Positions 31,360-38,609 of a stretch of DNA of 38,609 bases are shown piece by piece. The DNA comes from Chloroflexota bacterium (GTDB taxonomy: Bacteria; Chloroflexota; Anaerolineae; Promineifilales; Promineifilaceae). The DNA lies in NCBI GenBank assembly GCA_020629055.1, contig JAHDEB010000015.1, positions 1-38,609 of the forward strand. The letters run 5' to 3'. The notes under the pieces are model-generated. The model was not told the origin of the DNA. It ran no database searches and worked only from the letters and a program-made list of their open reading frames with translations. The translations under genes and the position numbers were made by a program. Positions within the stretch are counted from its first letter, which is position 1. Every line of letters begins with the position of its first letter.

Positions 31360-32424
31360 TTATAACACCTCTCCTCTACTACCCATGATCTCTTCTTCCA
31401 TTTCCCAAATGAGAGACAGAATTTCTTCTCGTTTTTCGATGAACTCAGGGGATGTTTTTAACTCACGTGGGTTTACAACAAGCCCCTGTTCTGCAAATGG
31501 TAAGTCATATTCCCGTTCGATACGGCCGGGACGCGGTGCCATAACAAACAGACGGTCCCCTAAAAATAGCGCTTCTTCAACAGAGTGGGTGACCAAAATA
31601 ATCGTTTTACCGGTCTCTTTCCAAAGCTTTAAAATCAACCCCTGCATTTTTTCACGAGTCAACGCATCTAGCGCCCCCAATGGCTCGTCCATCAAAATAA
31701 CATCAGGGTCATTGGCCAAGCAGCGTGCCAAAGCGACACGTTGCTGCATACCACCAGACAGTTCGTAAACCGCCTTATCACCAAAGCCGCCTAACCCCAC
31801 GGTGTCCAAGTATCCATCAACGATGGCGCGTGACTCTTTCTCTTTTGCCGTTTTTAAGTTTGCACGCATCCAATCACGAATGGGAGGTATCAGGAAGCGC
31901 AAAATGGCAAGTGAGATGATAAGTGCAATGATATACACGGCGGCCAAGTTGTTGATCAGCGGCATTCGGGCGATCGGCGTGTTGACGATGATTGCCGATA
32001 CCAAAGAGACCATAATGGCCATGACGATCAGGCTGACAACAACGTATGCCACATTGATTAAAGTATTGCGCAGAAAGCGCATGACCTTTTCGCCGGGATC
32101 GGTGTTCATGTTCAAACCAAATCCCACATTTTCAGCAACAGAGAGCCATTCAAATAAGGCCCCCTGCTGAAAGACCATCCCGCGGTCTTGCCCGGGTCCC
32201 TGGATACGTTTGTTATCAAGGGTTGCTTCACCGCTGGTCGGTGCTAGAAATCCTGCCAAAATGTTTAATAGTGTGGTTTTACCACAGCCAGATGGCCCCA
32301 AGAGGGCCAAGATGCGGCCGGTTTCCAGCTCGAACGAAACATCTTTTAAGGCTTCGACTGAACCCCCGTCAGGGAGTTTGTAGATCATGCCTACCTTATT
32401 TGCTCGCAGATCTTTATCCTGCAT
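31360..32424 (-). CDS. tauB: Taurine-type ABC transporter ATPase with membrane-helix insertion
   Basis: A 354-residue ATPase of the TauB/SsuB family, about 90 residues longer than usual (about 255-265). Walker A GPSGCGKT at 43-50, Q-loop Gln86, signature LSGGMQQ at 222-228, Walker B VILMDEP at 242-248 and H-loop His280 are intact and in one frame. Between Q-loop and signature, residues about 108-190 are extra, with two long hydrophobic stretches (about 119-147 and 159-180) that look like transmembrane helices, a very unusual place for them. All nucleotide-handling motifs should work, but the helical subdomain must differ. GGGAAG precedes the ATG. Confidence 0.9.
   Translation of the reverse strand: MQDKDLRANKVGMIYKLPDGGSVEALKDVSFELETGRILALLGPSGCGKTTLLNILAGFLAPTSGEATLDNKRIQGPGQDRGMVFQQGALFEWLSVAENVGFGLNMNTDPGEKVMRFLRNTLINVAYVVVSLIVMAIMVSLVSAIIVNTPIARMPLINNLAAVYIIALIISLAILRFLIPPIRDWMRANLKTAKEKESRAIVDGYLDTVGLGGFGDKAVYELSGGMQQRVALARCLANDPDVILMDEPLGALDALTREKMQGLILKLWKETGKTIILVTHSVEEALFLGDRLFVMAPRPGRIEREYDLPFAEQGLVVNPRELKTSPEFIEKREEILSLIWEMEEEIMGSRGEVL
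31855..32103 (-). other. TauB insertion coding for two hydrophobic helices
   Basis: Codes for roughly residues 108-190 of TauB (ends approximate). Contains TLINVAYVVVSLIVMAIMV and AAVYIIALIISLAILRFLI type segments separated by a short polar loop and followed by a basic amphipathic stretch (DWMRANLKTAKEKESR). Frame is open and continuous with both flanks. Confidence 0.8.
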
Positions 32425-32553
32425 ATTTCTTCTTCCCGGTAATTAGATATAAATTTATTGGCTTCCGATTGTTGCACCTAGTTGCTTGCATATTGAACCC
32501 CATTCATACAGATATATCTAAAAAATATTACAAAGTTTTTGAAAAAGCTTGGC

Positions 32554-32562
32554 ATTGGTTCC
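32554..32562. promoter_or_regulatory. ATTGGT box upstream of tauB
   Basis: ATTGGTTCC, the same word as in the xsc and tauA promoter regions, 130 bases before the tauB start. The 278-base gap between tauB and tauA (32425-32702) otherwise holds only the tauA terminator and an AT-rich stretch near 32510-32540. Confidence 0.35.
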
Positions 32563-32644
32563 TTTTAACACGTTCATGATAGACACAAACCATAGGAAGT
32601 GAGGGGCCAAAGTTTGTTCGCTTTGTTATTTAGTTGTAGCTATT

Positions 32645-32681
32645 AAAAACCCGGCCGGTTACCAAAATAACCGGCCGGGTT
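32645..32681 (-). terminator. Rho-independent terminator after tauA
   Basis: A 14-bp perfect stem, AACCCGGCCGGTTA (32648-32661) with its complement at 32668-32681 and a 6-base loop, followed on the minus strand by TTTTT. It ends the tauA transcript, so tauA and tauBC are separately expressed or only read through in part. The stem contains a CGGCCG hexamer in each arm. Confidence 0.92.
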
Positions 32682-32702
32682 GGTCTAAATCAAAATCAGA
32701 GA

Positions 32703-35700
32703 CTAGCCCTCTGGATAAGGAGCTGTGTCTGGTGCTTCGAATTGTCCAGAAACAATGTCGAAGCTTAGGTTGCCATCAGCATCTGCTGACCAACAACCGA
32801 CTTGCAAGGTACGTGAAGCACGTTGTACTTCGTCGAATTGCGAAGGCGAAATGCCCATGCCGTCAACTGAACCTAAGTCGATCATTGCTTGTAAGAACTG
32901 AGGACCTGTGATTTCAGCAGAGCCAGTGGTGTTCACTGTGCGTACCAAAATCTCTTGAGTAACCAAGAACTGGCCTAGTGTCGTCAAGTAGGTGGTCGAG
33001 CGATCTTCTTCTGGTCGGCCGGCAGCTTCAAACAGTTCATTTGCAAGTGCCACACCTGGGATGTCTGTATCGTTCCAAGTTGCATATGGATGCGGTCCGC
33101 AGTATCCGTCCATTAGGGCTTGGTTATCACCTAAGAACGCAGGTACGTCGTTATGCATCGACCAGTTCACACCAGAAACAACAACGTTGTCCCATTGACC
33201 TAGCGCATGAACGGTACCGATGACCTGTGCCACGGTAAAGCTCAAGCTTTGGTTCCAGATGACGTTTGCGCCACCAAGAAGAAGGTTCTGTACTGGACCA
33301 GAAGCGTCAGCGTCTGGAGAAAGAGCGATCTCTTCAAGTGGCAACACGGTAATCCCTAGAGATTCAACATATGCCAATGATTCAGGTGTGGTTGCACCAG
33401 CGCCATAAGAGTTAGCCCAACCAACAACACCGATTACGATGTCATCGCCTGCACCTTCTGGTTTCAAGGTGTCCCAATTTTCTTGCAGATATTCTGCGTA
33501 ACCAGCGAACTGGTCAGAGTAGATTGGGGCCATACCTAGGGTGTAGCCACGTGGCGGATCGTACATTGCAGGACCATTTAGGCCGGCCGCAAAGTTAACG
33601 ATTTCTTCTTCAACCACACGGTCTTTCAATGCAACGGTTGCACCTGAAGCATAGGTGTAAACCAAGAACGGACGTGGGTCAGAAGCCACTGCACTTTCAA
33701 ATGCTGCAACCTCTTTCTCGGTGTCGTAGTTGGTTTCAGTGAAGCGAACTTCGAGTTCAGCACCACAGATACCGCCACCTTCACCGTTGATCCAGCCAAG
33801 AGCGTCTTCGGTAGCAAATGCGAACCCTTGACCCAGTAGTGCAGCCAATGGACCTTCACGACCAGCTTGTTGATAAACAACGATGGTTTCGCCAGTAAGA
33901 TCTACTTCACAAGCTTCTGCACCCATCATTGCGCCATCATCCATCATGGCTGCTTCAGCCGAATGAACGGTTGAAAGCATGCTGGTGTTGACGAAGCCAT
34001 CGTAGCTGTCAAGTGAAGATTCAAGTTCACCTTGTTCTACGAAGAAGTCAGCAACTTCTTTCACGAAGTTTTGCACTGTTCCACCCATCCAAGCATCTGA
34101 AAGTTGCTCGTCTGCGGTTGGGAAGCTAAAGGTGTCCAAGTTTGCTTGGGTTGCATCAAGATCCATACCGGCCGCTTCTGCGATCGTGTCGATCATAGAT
34201 CCAGGATCTTTGGCGTATGCAGCATTGGCATCTTCGGTAACTTGCAAGAAGTCAGCGATAACGTCAGCATGGTTTTTGGCAAAGTCGCCGGTGGTTGAAA
34301 CGACGTCGAATACTTTCAATCCGATTTCGTCTTCCATCTCAGCACCAGTCATGATGATGTTGCCTTCTTCCTTCATACGAGCCAAACCGCCACCCCAGCC
34401 GCAAGACATAGCGACGTCGCCACGTTTTAGGGCTGCAGCGCCATCTGCTGGAGCAAGGTCAACCAATTCAAGTTGGCCTACATCGACGCCAAGATATTCC
34501 ATCTCTTTCAGCATCTTGTAGTGGGCCACAGTACCGATTGGTACCGCTACTTGTTGGCCGTGTAGGTCAGTTACGTTGTCACGGTTAATACCTAGGTCGG
34601 CGCGCGCAACACAGTTATCGTTTTCAGCATAGCTAACAGCGATACCAACCATTTGCAGGTCAACACCGGCCGAAACCGCGTTGGCAAATGGAACTAAACC
34701 TTGTGAATAAGCGATATGAACGTCGCCAGACGCCATTGCGGCCGACATAGCCACACCGGTGTCGAAGCTAACCCAATTTACTTTCATGCCGAGCGCTTCA
34801 TCATAAAGCTCTTCTAGCTGTGCAAACTGGTTAGGCGTTGGCCATTCAAGGAAGTATGCAACGGTGATTTCTTCAGGGCGTTCCATTGATTCCATCATGC
34901 CGTCGTCCGTAGCTGAGCCATCAGCCATCATCGCTGGAGCTGAGTCGACGCTAGCCAAGAAGCTGGTGTCTACAAAGCCGTCATAGCTAGCAAGTGATGA
35001 TTCTAGTTCACCTTGTTCTACAAAGAAGTCAGCAACTTCTTTAACAAAGTTTTGAACCGTTCCACCCATCCATGCGTCTGAAAGTTGTTCATCTGCGGTT
35101 GGGAAGCTGAAGGTGTCCAAGTTCGCTTGAGTCGCGTCAAGGTCCATACCGGCCGCTTGAGCGATCGTATCGATCATTGAACCAGGATCTTTAGCAAATG
35201 CAGCGTTTGCATCTTCGGTAACTTGCAAGAACGCGGTGATCACATCGCCATGGTTTTTAGCGAAGTCACTGGTTGTTGAAACGACGTCGAATACTTTCAA
35301 GCCGATTTCATCTTCCATTTCAGCACCGGTCATGATGATGTTGCCAGCTTCTTTCATGCGAGCTAGTCCACCACCCCAACCACAAGCCATGGCGACGTCG
35401 CCACGTTGTAGTGCGGCCGCGCCGTCTGCTGGTGCAAGGTCAACCAATTCTAGCTGTCCTACGTCAACGCCAAGATATTCCATCTCTTTAAGCATTTTGT
35501 AGTGAGCCACGGTACCGATTGGGACAGCCACTTGTTGGCCGTGTAAATCAGTTACATTGTCACGCGAAATACCTAAGTCGGTACGCGCCACACAGTTGTC
35601 GTTTTCAGCATAGCTAACAGCGATACCAACCATTTGCAGGTCAACACCGGCCGAAACCGCGTTGGCAAATGGAACTAGCCCTTGCGAATATGCGATATGC

Positions 35701-36062
35701 ACATCGCCAGAAGCCATAGCAGCTGACATCGCTACACCGGTATCAAAGCTAACCCAGTTAACTTTCATACCTAGCGCCTCATCATATAACTCTTCTAGTT
35801 GAGCAAATTGATTTGGGGTAGGCCATTCAAGGAAGTAAGCGACGGTAAGTTCTTCTAGGTCAGACATCATCGCCTCACCTTCTTCTTCCATCTCTTCTTC
35901 AGGCTCTTCCATCTCCTCTTCCGGCTCTTCCACTTCTGCTTCAGGCTCGGCTGCGGCAGGTTCTTCTTCCGCTGGGGCAGGTTCTTCACCTACTCCTCCT
36001 GTACAAGCCACAAACAAGAGTGCTAAAAGCATGAGCATAAGCACAAAAGACTTTCTCTTCAT
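32703..36062 (-). CDS. tauA: Three-domain sulfonate-binding lipoprotein: tandem TauA domains plus LivJ-type domain
   Basis: A 1119-residue lipoprotein, about three times the usual 330-residue TauA. Signal MKRKSFVLMLMLLALLFVAC ends in the lipidated Cys20, then a Glu/Pro/Ala linker (21-69). Domain 1 (about 70-380) and domain 2 (about 397-705) are near copies (period 327 residues; about 93-94 percent identical by eye) of a TauA/SsuA-type binding protein (VAYFLEWPTPNQFAQLEELYDEALG, GDVHIAYSQGLVPFANAV). Domain 3 (about 720-1119) is a different type I periplasmic-binding fold like LivJ (VVYQQAGREGPLAALLGQG). AGGAG precedes the ATG at 36062; a start at 36098 would put residues before the signal. Feeds TauBC. 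Confidence 0.9.
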   Translation of the reverse strand: MKRKSFVLMLMLLALLFVACTGGVGEEPAPAEEEPAAAEPEAEVEEPEEEMEEPEEEMEEEGEAMMSDLEELTVAYFLEWPTPNQFAQLEELYDEALGMKVNWVSFDTGVAMSAAMASGDVHIAYSQGLVPFANAVSAGVDLQMVGIAVSYAENDNCVARTDLGISRDNVTDLHGQQVAVPIGTVAHYKMLKEMEYLGVDVGQLELVDLAPADGAAALQRGDVAMACGWGGGLARMKEAGNIIMTGAEMEDEIGLKVFDVVSTTSDFAKNHGDVITAFLQVTEDANAAFAKDPGSMIDTIAQAAGMDLDATQANLDTFSFPTADEQLSDAWMGGTVQNFVKEVADFFVEQGELESSLASYDGFVDTSFLASVDSAPAMMADGSATDDGMMESMERPEEITVAYFLEWPTPNQFAQLEELYDEALGMKVNWVSFDTGVAMSAAMASGDVHIAYSQGLVPFANAVSAGVDLQMVGIAVSYAENDNCVARADLGINRDNVTDLHGQQVAVPIGTVAHYKMLKEMEYLGVDVGQLELVDLAPADGAAALKRGDVAMSCGWGGGLARMKEEGNIIMTGAEMEDEIGLKVFDVVSTTGDFAKNHADVIADFLQVTEDANAAYAKDPGSMIDTIAEAAGMDLDATQANLDTFSFPTADEQLSDAWMGGTVQNFVKEVADFFVEQGELESSLDSYDGFVNTSMLSTVHSAEAAMMDDGAMMGAEACEVDLTGETIVVYQQAGREGPLAALLGQGFAFATEDALGWINGEGGGICGAELEVRFTETNYDTEKEVAAFESAVASDPRPFLVYTYASGATVALKDRVVEEEIVNFAAGLNGPAMYDPPRGYTLGMAPIYSDQFAGYAEYLQENWDTLKPEGAGDDIVIGVVGWANSYGAGATTPESLAYVESLGITVLPLEEIALSPDADASGPVQNLLLGGANVIWNQSLSFTVAQVIGTVHALGQWDNVVVSGVNWSMHNDVPAFLGDNQALMDGYCGPHPYATWNDTDIPGVALANELFEAAGRPEEDRSTTYLTTLGQFLVTQEILVRTVNTTGSAEITGPQFLQAMIDLGSVDGMGISPSQFDEVQRASRTLQVGCWSADADGNLSFDIVSGQFEAPDTAPYPEG
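33984..34874 (-). repeat. tauA tandem repeat, second unit
   Basis: Coding repeat of about 890 bases, in phase, 981 bases (327 codons) from the first unit. Long stretches are identical, for example the segment around 34620-34680, and many differences are third-base. Confidence 0.9.
34965..35855 (-). repeat. tauA tandem repeat, first unit
   Basis: The N-terminal of two near-identical coding units. By eye the encoded proteins differ at about 20 positions, for instance VARTD/VARAD, GISR/GINR, LQRGD/LKRGD, NHGD/NHAD. Confidence 0.9.
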
Positions 36063-36125
36063 TTCTTCTTCTCCTAAATTGTCTAAAACCCAAACCAACT
36101 ATTTGTTTTGGGAAATGGGGGAAAG

Positions 36126-36165
36126 TAAAAAAAAATCCTCCACAGGCGAAACGCAAGGGAGGATT
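36126..36165 (-). terminator. Intrinsic terminator in the tauA 5' leader (candidate attenuator)
   Basis: Reading the minus strand, AATCCTCC (36158-36165) pairs with GGAGGATT (36134-36141) across a 16-base loop and is followed by a run of about nine T residues. It lies about 65 bases before the tauA ATG and downstream of a candidate promoter, so it must be bypassed for tauA expression. Confidence 0.75.
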
Positions 36166-36223
36166 AAAAACACAAATAAATTAGCGTGCCAGAAACTGTG
36201 GCGACGACACTTGGCAAACGCAT
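36164..36223 (-). other. Possible leader peptide ORF (19 codons)
   Basis: ATG at 36221-36223 opens a 19-codon frame ending in TAA at 36164-36166, which overlaps the first bases of the leader terminator stem. No ribosome-binding site is visible. Upstream hairpin-forming words GCCA/TGGC lie within it. Might be a leader peptide in an attenuator, or chance. Confidence 0.25.
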
Positions 36224-36242
36224 GTAATTGTTCGAAAATTCG

Positions 36243-36272
36243 ATTTTAAAACGACTATTATCTACCATGCAA
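36243..36272 (-). promoter_or_regulatory. Candidate tauA promoter
   Basis: Minus-strand TTGCAT (36267-36272) and TAAAAT (36243-36248) with 18-base spacing; start of transcription would be near 36236, giving a leader of about 175 bases that includes the terminator at 36126-36165. Confidence 0.45.
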
Positions 36273-36318
36273 ATACGAACCTAATTCTTTGAAAATAGTT
36301 GAATTAACAGAGCGTTAA

Positions 36319-36361
36319 TGGTATTTTCAAATTGGTATTCCGGCAAGTGCCAATTTTGGCA
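36319..36361. promoter_or_regulatory. Candidate TauR-like operator between tauA and tauR
   Basis: TGGTATT direct repeats at 36319-36325 and 36333-36339 (14-base period; the second is part of ATTGGT), followed by a perfect 14-bp palindrome TGCCAA-TT-TTGGCA at 36348-36361. MocR/TauR-type regulators usually bind direct repeats, so the first element is the better candidate for this regulator. Confidence 0.45.
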
Positions 36362-36437
36362 TTGTATATGGTGCCGATTTTTGCCCTATGCTTCGTCTGA
36401 ATATATTCTTAAAAATTAACTTAAAAAAGGTTTATTC

Positions 36438-37946
36438 ATGTCAAAAACACGCTCCGCTTTGGTCTTTAGCGGAATATCTTTAGAGCGAAACAGCGAAATG
36501 CCATTATATCGGCAGCTCTATGAGTTTTTGAGGGAGCAAATCTTATCCGGACGACTTTCACCAAACACGCTATTGCCAGCGACACGAAGTTTAGCGCAGG
36601 AACTAAGAATATCACGAAACACCGTATTAAACGCCTATAAACAATTATTAGCAGAGGGATACTTAGAATCAACCGGGGGTGGCTACACGCGCGTCACCAG
36701 TACATTGCCAGAACAAGTGCTGTCTGTTGAGGAAAAAAATCGGCCGGTTGAACGGTATCACCCTACCGGTGAAGATCGGGTTGAGGTCGCCAAGCTATCA
36801 GATTGGGGAGAAGCGATCACGTCACTGCCTTATCCATATTGGGACCGATCTGGCAATCGGCCGTTTTCATCGGCACAACCAAGTGTTGGGGATTTCCCCA
36901 AAAAGGTATGGGAAAAATATTTACTAGCAAGCTGGCGCAACGTCGATAGCAAAGAATTAAGCTATCCGAATACTTTAGGGTATCGTCCTTTGCGCGAGAC
37001 ATTGACTGAGTATTTGCAGGTTACCCGCGGGGTCCAATGCACAGCCGATCAGGTGGTCATCACCAATGGCACGCAACATGCCTTAACCACAATGTTTAAA
37101 CTTTTGCTAAATAAAGGGGACAAGGTTTGGATCGAAAACCCAAGCTACAACGGGGTAAAAATCGCCCTCAACCAAGTAGAAGCAGACATCATACCTGTAC
37201 CGGTTGATGAAAACGGGCTTATTTTTGAGGAGGGAATCAAAATGGCACCGCACGGCCGAATGGCATGTATTTCTCCATCTCACCAATACCCACTCGGCGT
37301 CACGATGAGCCTCACCCGCCGCTTAGAGCTATTAGAATGGGCCAAACAAAATCAGGCGTGGATTATCGAAGATGACTATGACAGTGAGTATCGATATGCG
37401 GGCTACCCAATTGAAGCATTGCAAGGTCTAGATGGGTCTGGCCGGGTGATCTACATGGGAACCTTTAGTAAAGTTCTCTTCCCCGCGTTGCGTTTGGGGT
37501 ACATGGTATTGCCAAAACCATTGGTTGAGCCGTTCCGGGCGATTCGCGCTTTTTCAGATCGCGGTACTCGCCTGCTAGAACAAGTAACAGTTGATTGCTT
37601 TATAAAAGACGGTCATCTAGCCCGACACATTCGTAAAATGCGAATTTTATATGCAGAGCGCCAAACGGTGCTGATAGAAATGGCCGAAAAATTCTTAGGC
37701 GATATGCTTGAATTAGAACCCAACGATGTTGGGCTTCATTTAGTCGGTTGGCTTCCATACCATATGGATGACAAGATCGTCTCTGAGCATCTGCTGGCAG
37801 ACGGTATTTATGCACCACCTCTCAGCTATTTTTCTTTGGTGCCCCTGCCAAGGCCGGGGTTGGTGATCGGTTACGCGGCGGTTCCGGCCAATGATATCGT
37901 TTCGGCCGTCAAGAAAATGGGATGGAGTTTAGCTAAATTGTTTTAA
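36438..37946 (+). CDS. tauR: MocR/GntR-family PLP-binding regulator, TauR-like
   Basis: A 502-residue regulator combining an N-terminal GntR winged helix (about 20-90: LYEFLREQILSGRLSPNTLLPATRSLAQELRISRNTVLNAYKQL) and an aminotransferase-like domain (about 140-495) with PLP-type Lys345 (YMGTFSKVLFPALRLGYM) and VVITNGTQHAL, IEDDYDSEYRY. This is the MocR layout shared by PdxR, GabR and TauR. Divergent from tauA, it is very likely the activator of the tau genes, sensing taurine through PLP (family knowledge applied to context). A GabR-like role is the alternative. Confidence 0.9.
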   Translation: MSKTRSALVFSGISLERNSEMPLYRQLYEFLREQILSGRLSPNTLLPATRSLAQELRISRNTVLNAYKQLLAEGYLESTGGGYTRVTSTLPEQVLSVEEKNRPVERYHPTGEDRVEVAKLSDWGEAITSLPYPYWDRSGNRPFSSAQPSVGDFPKKVWEKYLLASWRNVDSKELSYPNTLGYRPLRETLTEYLQVTRGVQCTADQVVITNGTQHALTTMFKLLLNKGDKVWIENPSYNGVKIALNQVEADIIPVPVDENGLIFEEGIKMAPHGRMACISPSHQYPLGVTMSLTRRLELLEWAKQNQAWIIEDDYDSEYRYAGYPIEALQGLDGSGRVIYMGTFSKVLFPALRLGYMVLPKPLVEPFRAIRAFSDRGTRLLEQVTVDCFIKDGHLARHIRKMRILYAERQTVLIEMAEKFLGDMLELEPNDVGLHLVGWLPYHMDDKIVSEHLLADGIYAPPLSYFSLVPLPRPGLVIGYAAVPANDIVSAVKKMGWSLAKLF

Positions 37947-37983
37947 CCAACTGAAAAGTCAGGTTAAGCAAACACAAAAACTG

Positions 37984-38604
37984 ATGATGAATGAACTTGA
38001 AACAGAAAAAGTGGAAGAGATATTGCGATTTTGGTTCGGAGAAATCGAAGAAGGATTTCCGGTTGATGATATGAGCTGGTTATGGTGGGGTGGCGGAGAA
38101 GGGATCGATCGCAATATTCGCGAACGTTTTGGTGACTGGGTTGAACGTGCGGCCGCTGGCAAGTTAAGCCACTGGGCAGGGTCGGCCGAAGGTCGCCTCG
38201 CACACATTCTTCTGCTAGATCAATTTACGCGCAATATTTATCGCAAATCGGCCCAGGCCTTTGCCCACGACGCAGACGCTTTACGCTTATCGCTTGAAGG
38301 CATTGAGCAAGGTCATGATCTGATGCTGCCACCGATCCAGCGCATCTTTTTATATTTGCCGCTTGAACATGCGGAAGATCTAGCGATGCAGGATCTATGT
38401 GTCGCCAAATTCAGAGAAACCCTTGAACCCTATATCAATGACCCAGATAAAAAAGTGACCGGCTTTTTTGAAGCGGCAGCTGATCATCGCAACATCATCA
38501 AGCGGTTCGGCCGCTTCCCCCACCGAAACGAAGTCTTGGGGCGCGAATCGACGGCCGAAGAGTTGGAATATTTAGCTGGGGATCACAAAAGCTTCGGGCA
38601 GTAA
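37984..38604 (+). CDS. DUF924-family protein
   Basis: A 206-residue protein of the DUF924 (PF06041) family. Hallmarks: ILRFWFGEIE near the N-terminus, DRNIRERFGDWVERAAAGKLSHWA, the core ILLLDQFTRNIYRKSAQAFAHDADAL, and FLYLPLEHAEDLAMQDLCV, then FGRFPHRNEVLGRESTAEELEYL. All-helical, cytoplasmic, function unknown. Ends just inside the window edge and follows tauR by 37 bases in the same direction; relation to taurine use is doubtful. Confidence 0.93.
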   Translation: MMNELETEKVEEILRFWFGEIEEGFPVDDMSWLWWGGGEGIDRNIRERFGDWVERAAAGKLSHWAGSAEGRLAHILLLDQFTRNIYRKSAQAFAHDADALRLSLEGIEQGHDLMLPPIQRIFLYLPLEHAEDLAMQDLCVAKFRETLEPYINDPDKKVTGFFEAAADHRNIIKRFGRFPHRNEVLGRESTAEELEYLAGDHKSFGQ

Positions 38605-38609
38605 ATGTG

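Noticed and set aside
30791-31768. Long plus-strand open frame opposite tauC/tauB
   Set aside because: Antisense to two convincing ABC transporter genes; Ser/Arg/Pro-rich translation typical of a shadow frame.
31855-32103. TauB insertion as a frameshift or chimeric read
   Set aside because: The frame is continuous on both sides, all ATPase motifs are in one frame, and the inserted stretch has ordinary membrane-protein composition.
33984-35855. tauA repeat as an assembly duplication
   Set aside because: The units differ at about 20 residues and many synonymous sites and keep the frame, so they are not one sequence duplicated by error, though long reads should still confirm copy number.

Overview
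The window reads as a piece of a chromosome from a Chloroflexota (Anaerolineae-like) bacterium. This is an inference from mid-range GC, the lipoprotein style of the taurine-binding protein (Cys followed by a long Glu/Pro/Ala-rich linker), and intergenic hairpins plus a very frequent CGGCCG hexamer that give the sequence a strong house style. No rRNA, tRNA, CRISPR array, phage or intact insertion sequence was seen; one short fragment (7913-8131) may be transposase debris.

Layout. 64-6148: an AidB-like acyl-CoA dehydrogenase diverges from an IclR regulator and a tight catabolic-looking operon (class II aldolase, COG2159 amidohydrolase, Rieske ferredoxin, 69-residue protein, PanB-like protein). 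6164-9734: small regulatory and stress-type units (NmrA-like reductase plus DoxX-like protein behind a Crp/Fnr regulator; a TetR/SRPBCC pair with a clear operator). 9905-17538: the most unusual block. A soluble GAF histidine kinase and NarL-type response regulator are followed by a structured non-coding segment, a SET-domain methyltransferase, a PRC-barrel-like mini-protein, a LysW-like zinc-ribbon carrier with an atypical C-terminus, an ATP-grasp-like ligase, an AstE/aspartoacylase-type hydrolase and an MFS transporter. TACGTCA-N2-TGACGTA type sites in 7-2-7 spacing (the NarL arrangement) sit in the divergent carrier/ligase promoter, before the transporter and just after the regulator. I read this as an uncharacterised carrier-protein-based biosynthetic system with its own two-component control.

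17626-26911: mostly housekeeping or single genes (ThuA/DUF1355-like, PPOX flavoprotein, a secreted beta-rich protein, GRAM and membrane proteins, an NMN adenylyltransferase-like protein, an IPNS-like oxygenase, a Cys/Met-metabolism PLP enzyme, phosphate acetyltransferase, cupin).

27007-37946: a taurine dissimilation locus: taurine:pyruvate aminotransferase (Tpa), sulfoacetaldehyde acetyltransferase (Xsc), TauC, TauB, TauA and a divergent MocR-type regulator (TauR-like), with Pta nearby to turn acetyl phosphate into acetyl-CoA. Expected flow: uptake by TauABC, transamination to sulfoacetaldehyde, Xsc to sulfite plus acetyl phosphate, Pta to acetyl-CoA. Oddities: TauB carries an in-frame insertion of about 80 residues with two predicted membrane helices between the Q-loop and the signature motif; TauA is a three-domain lipoprotein with two nearly identical TauA domains fused to a LivJ-type domain; the tauA leader has an intrinsic terminator; and ATTGGT boxes recur in front of xsc, tauB and tauA. 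37984-38604 is a DUF924 protein. All functional assignments are from motif reading by eye; no database search was run.
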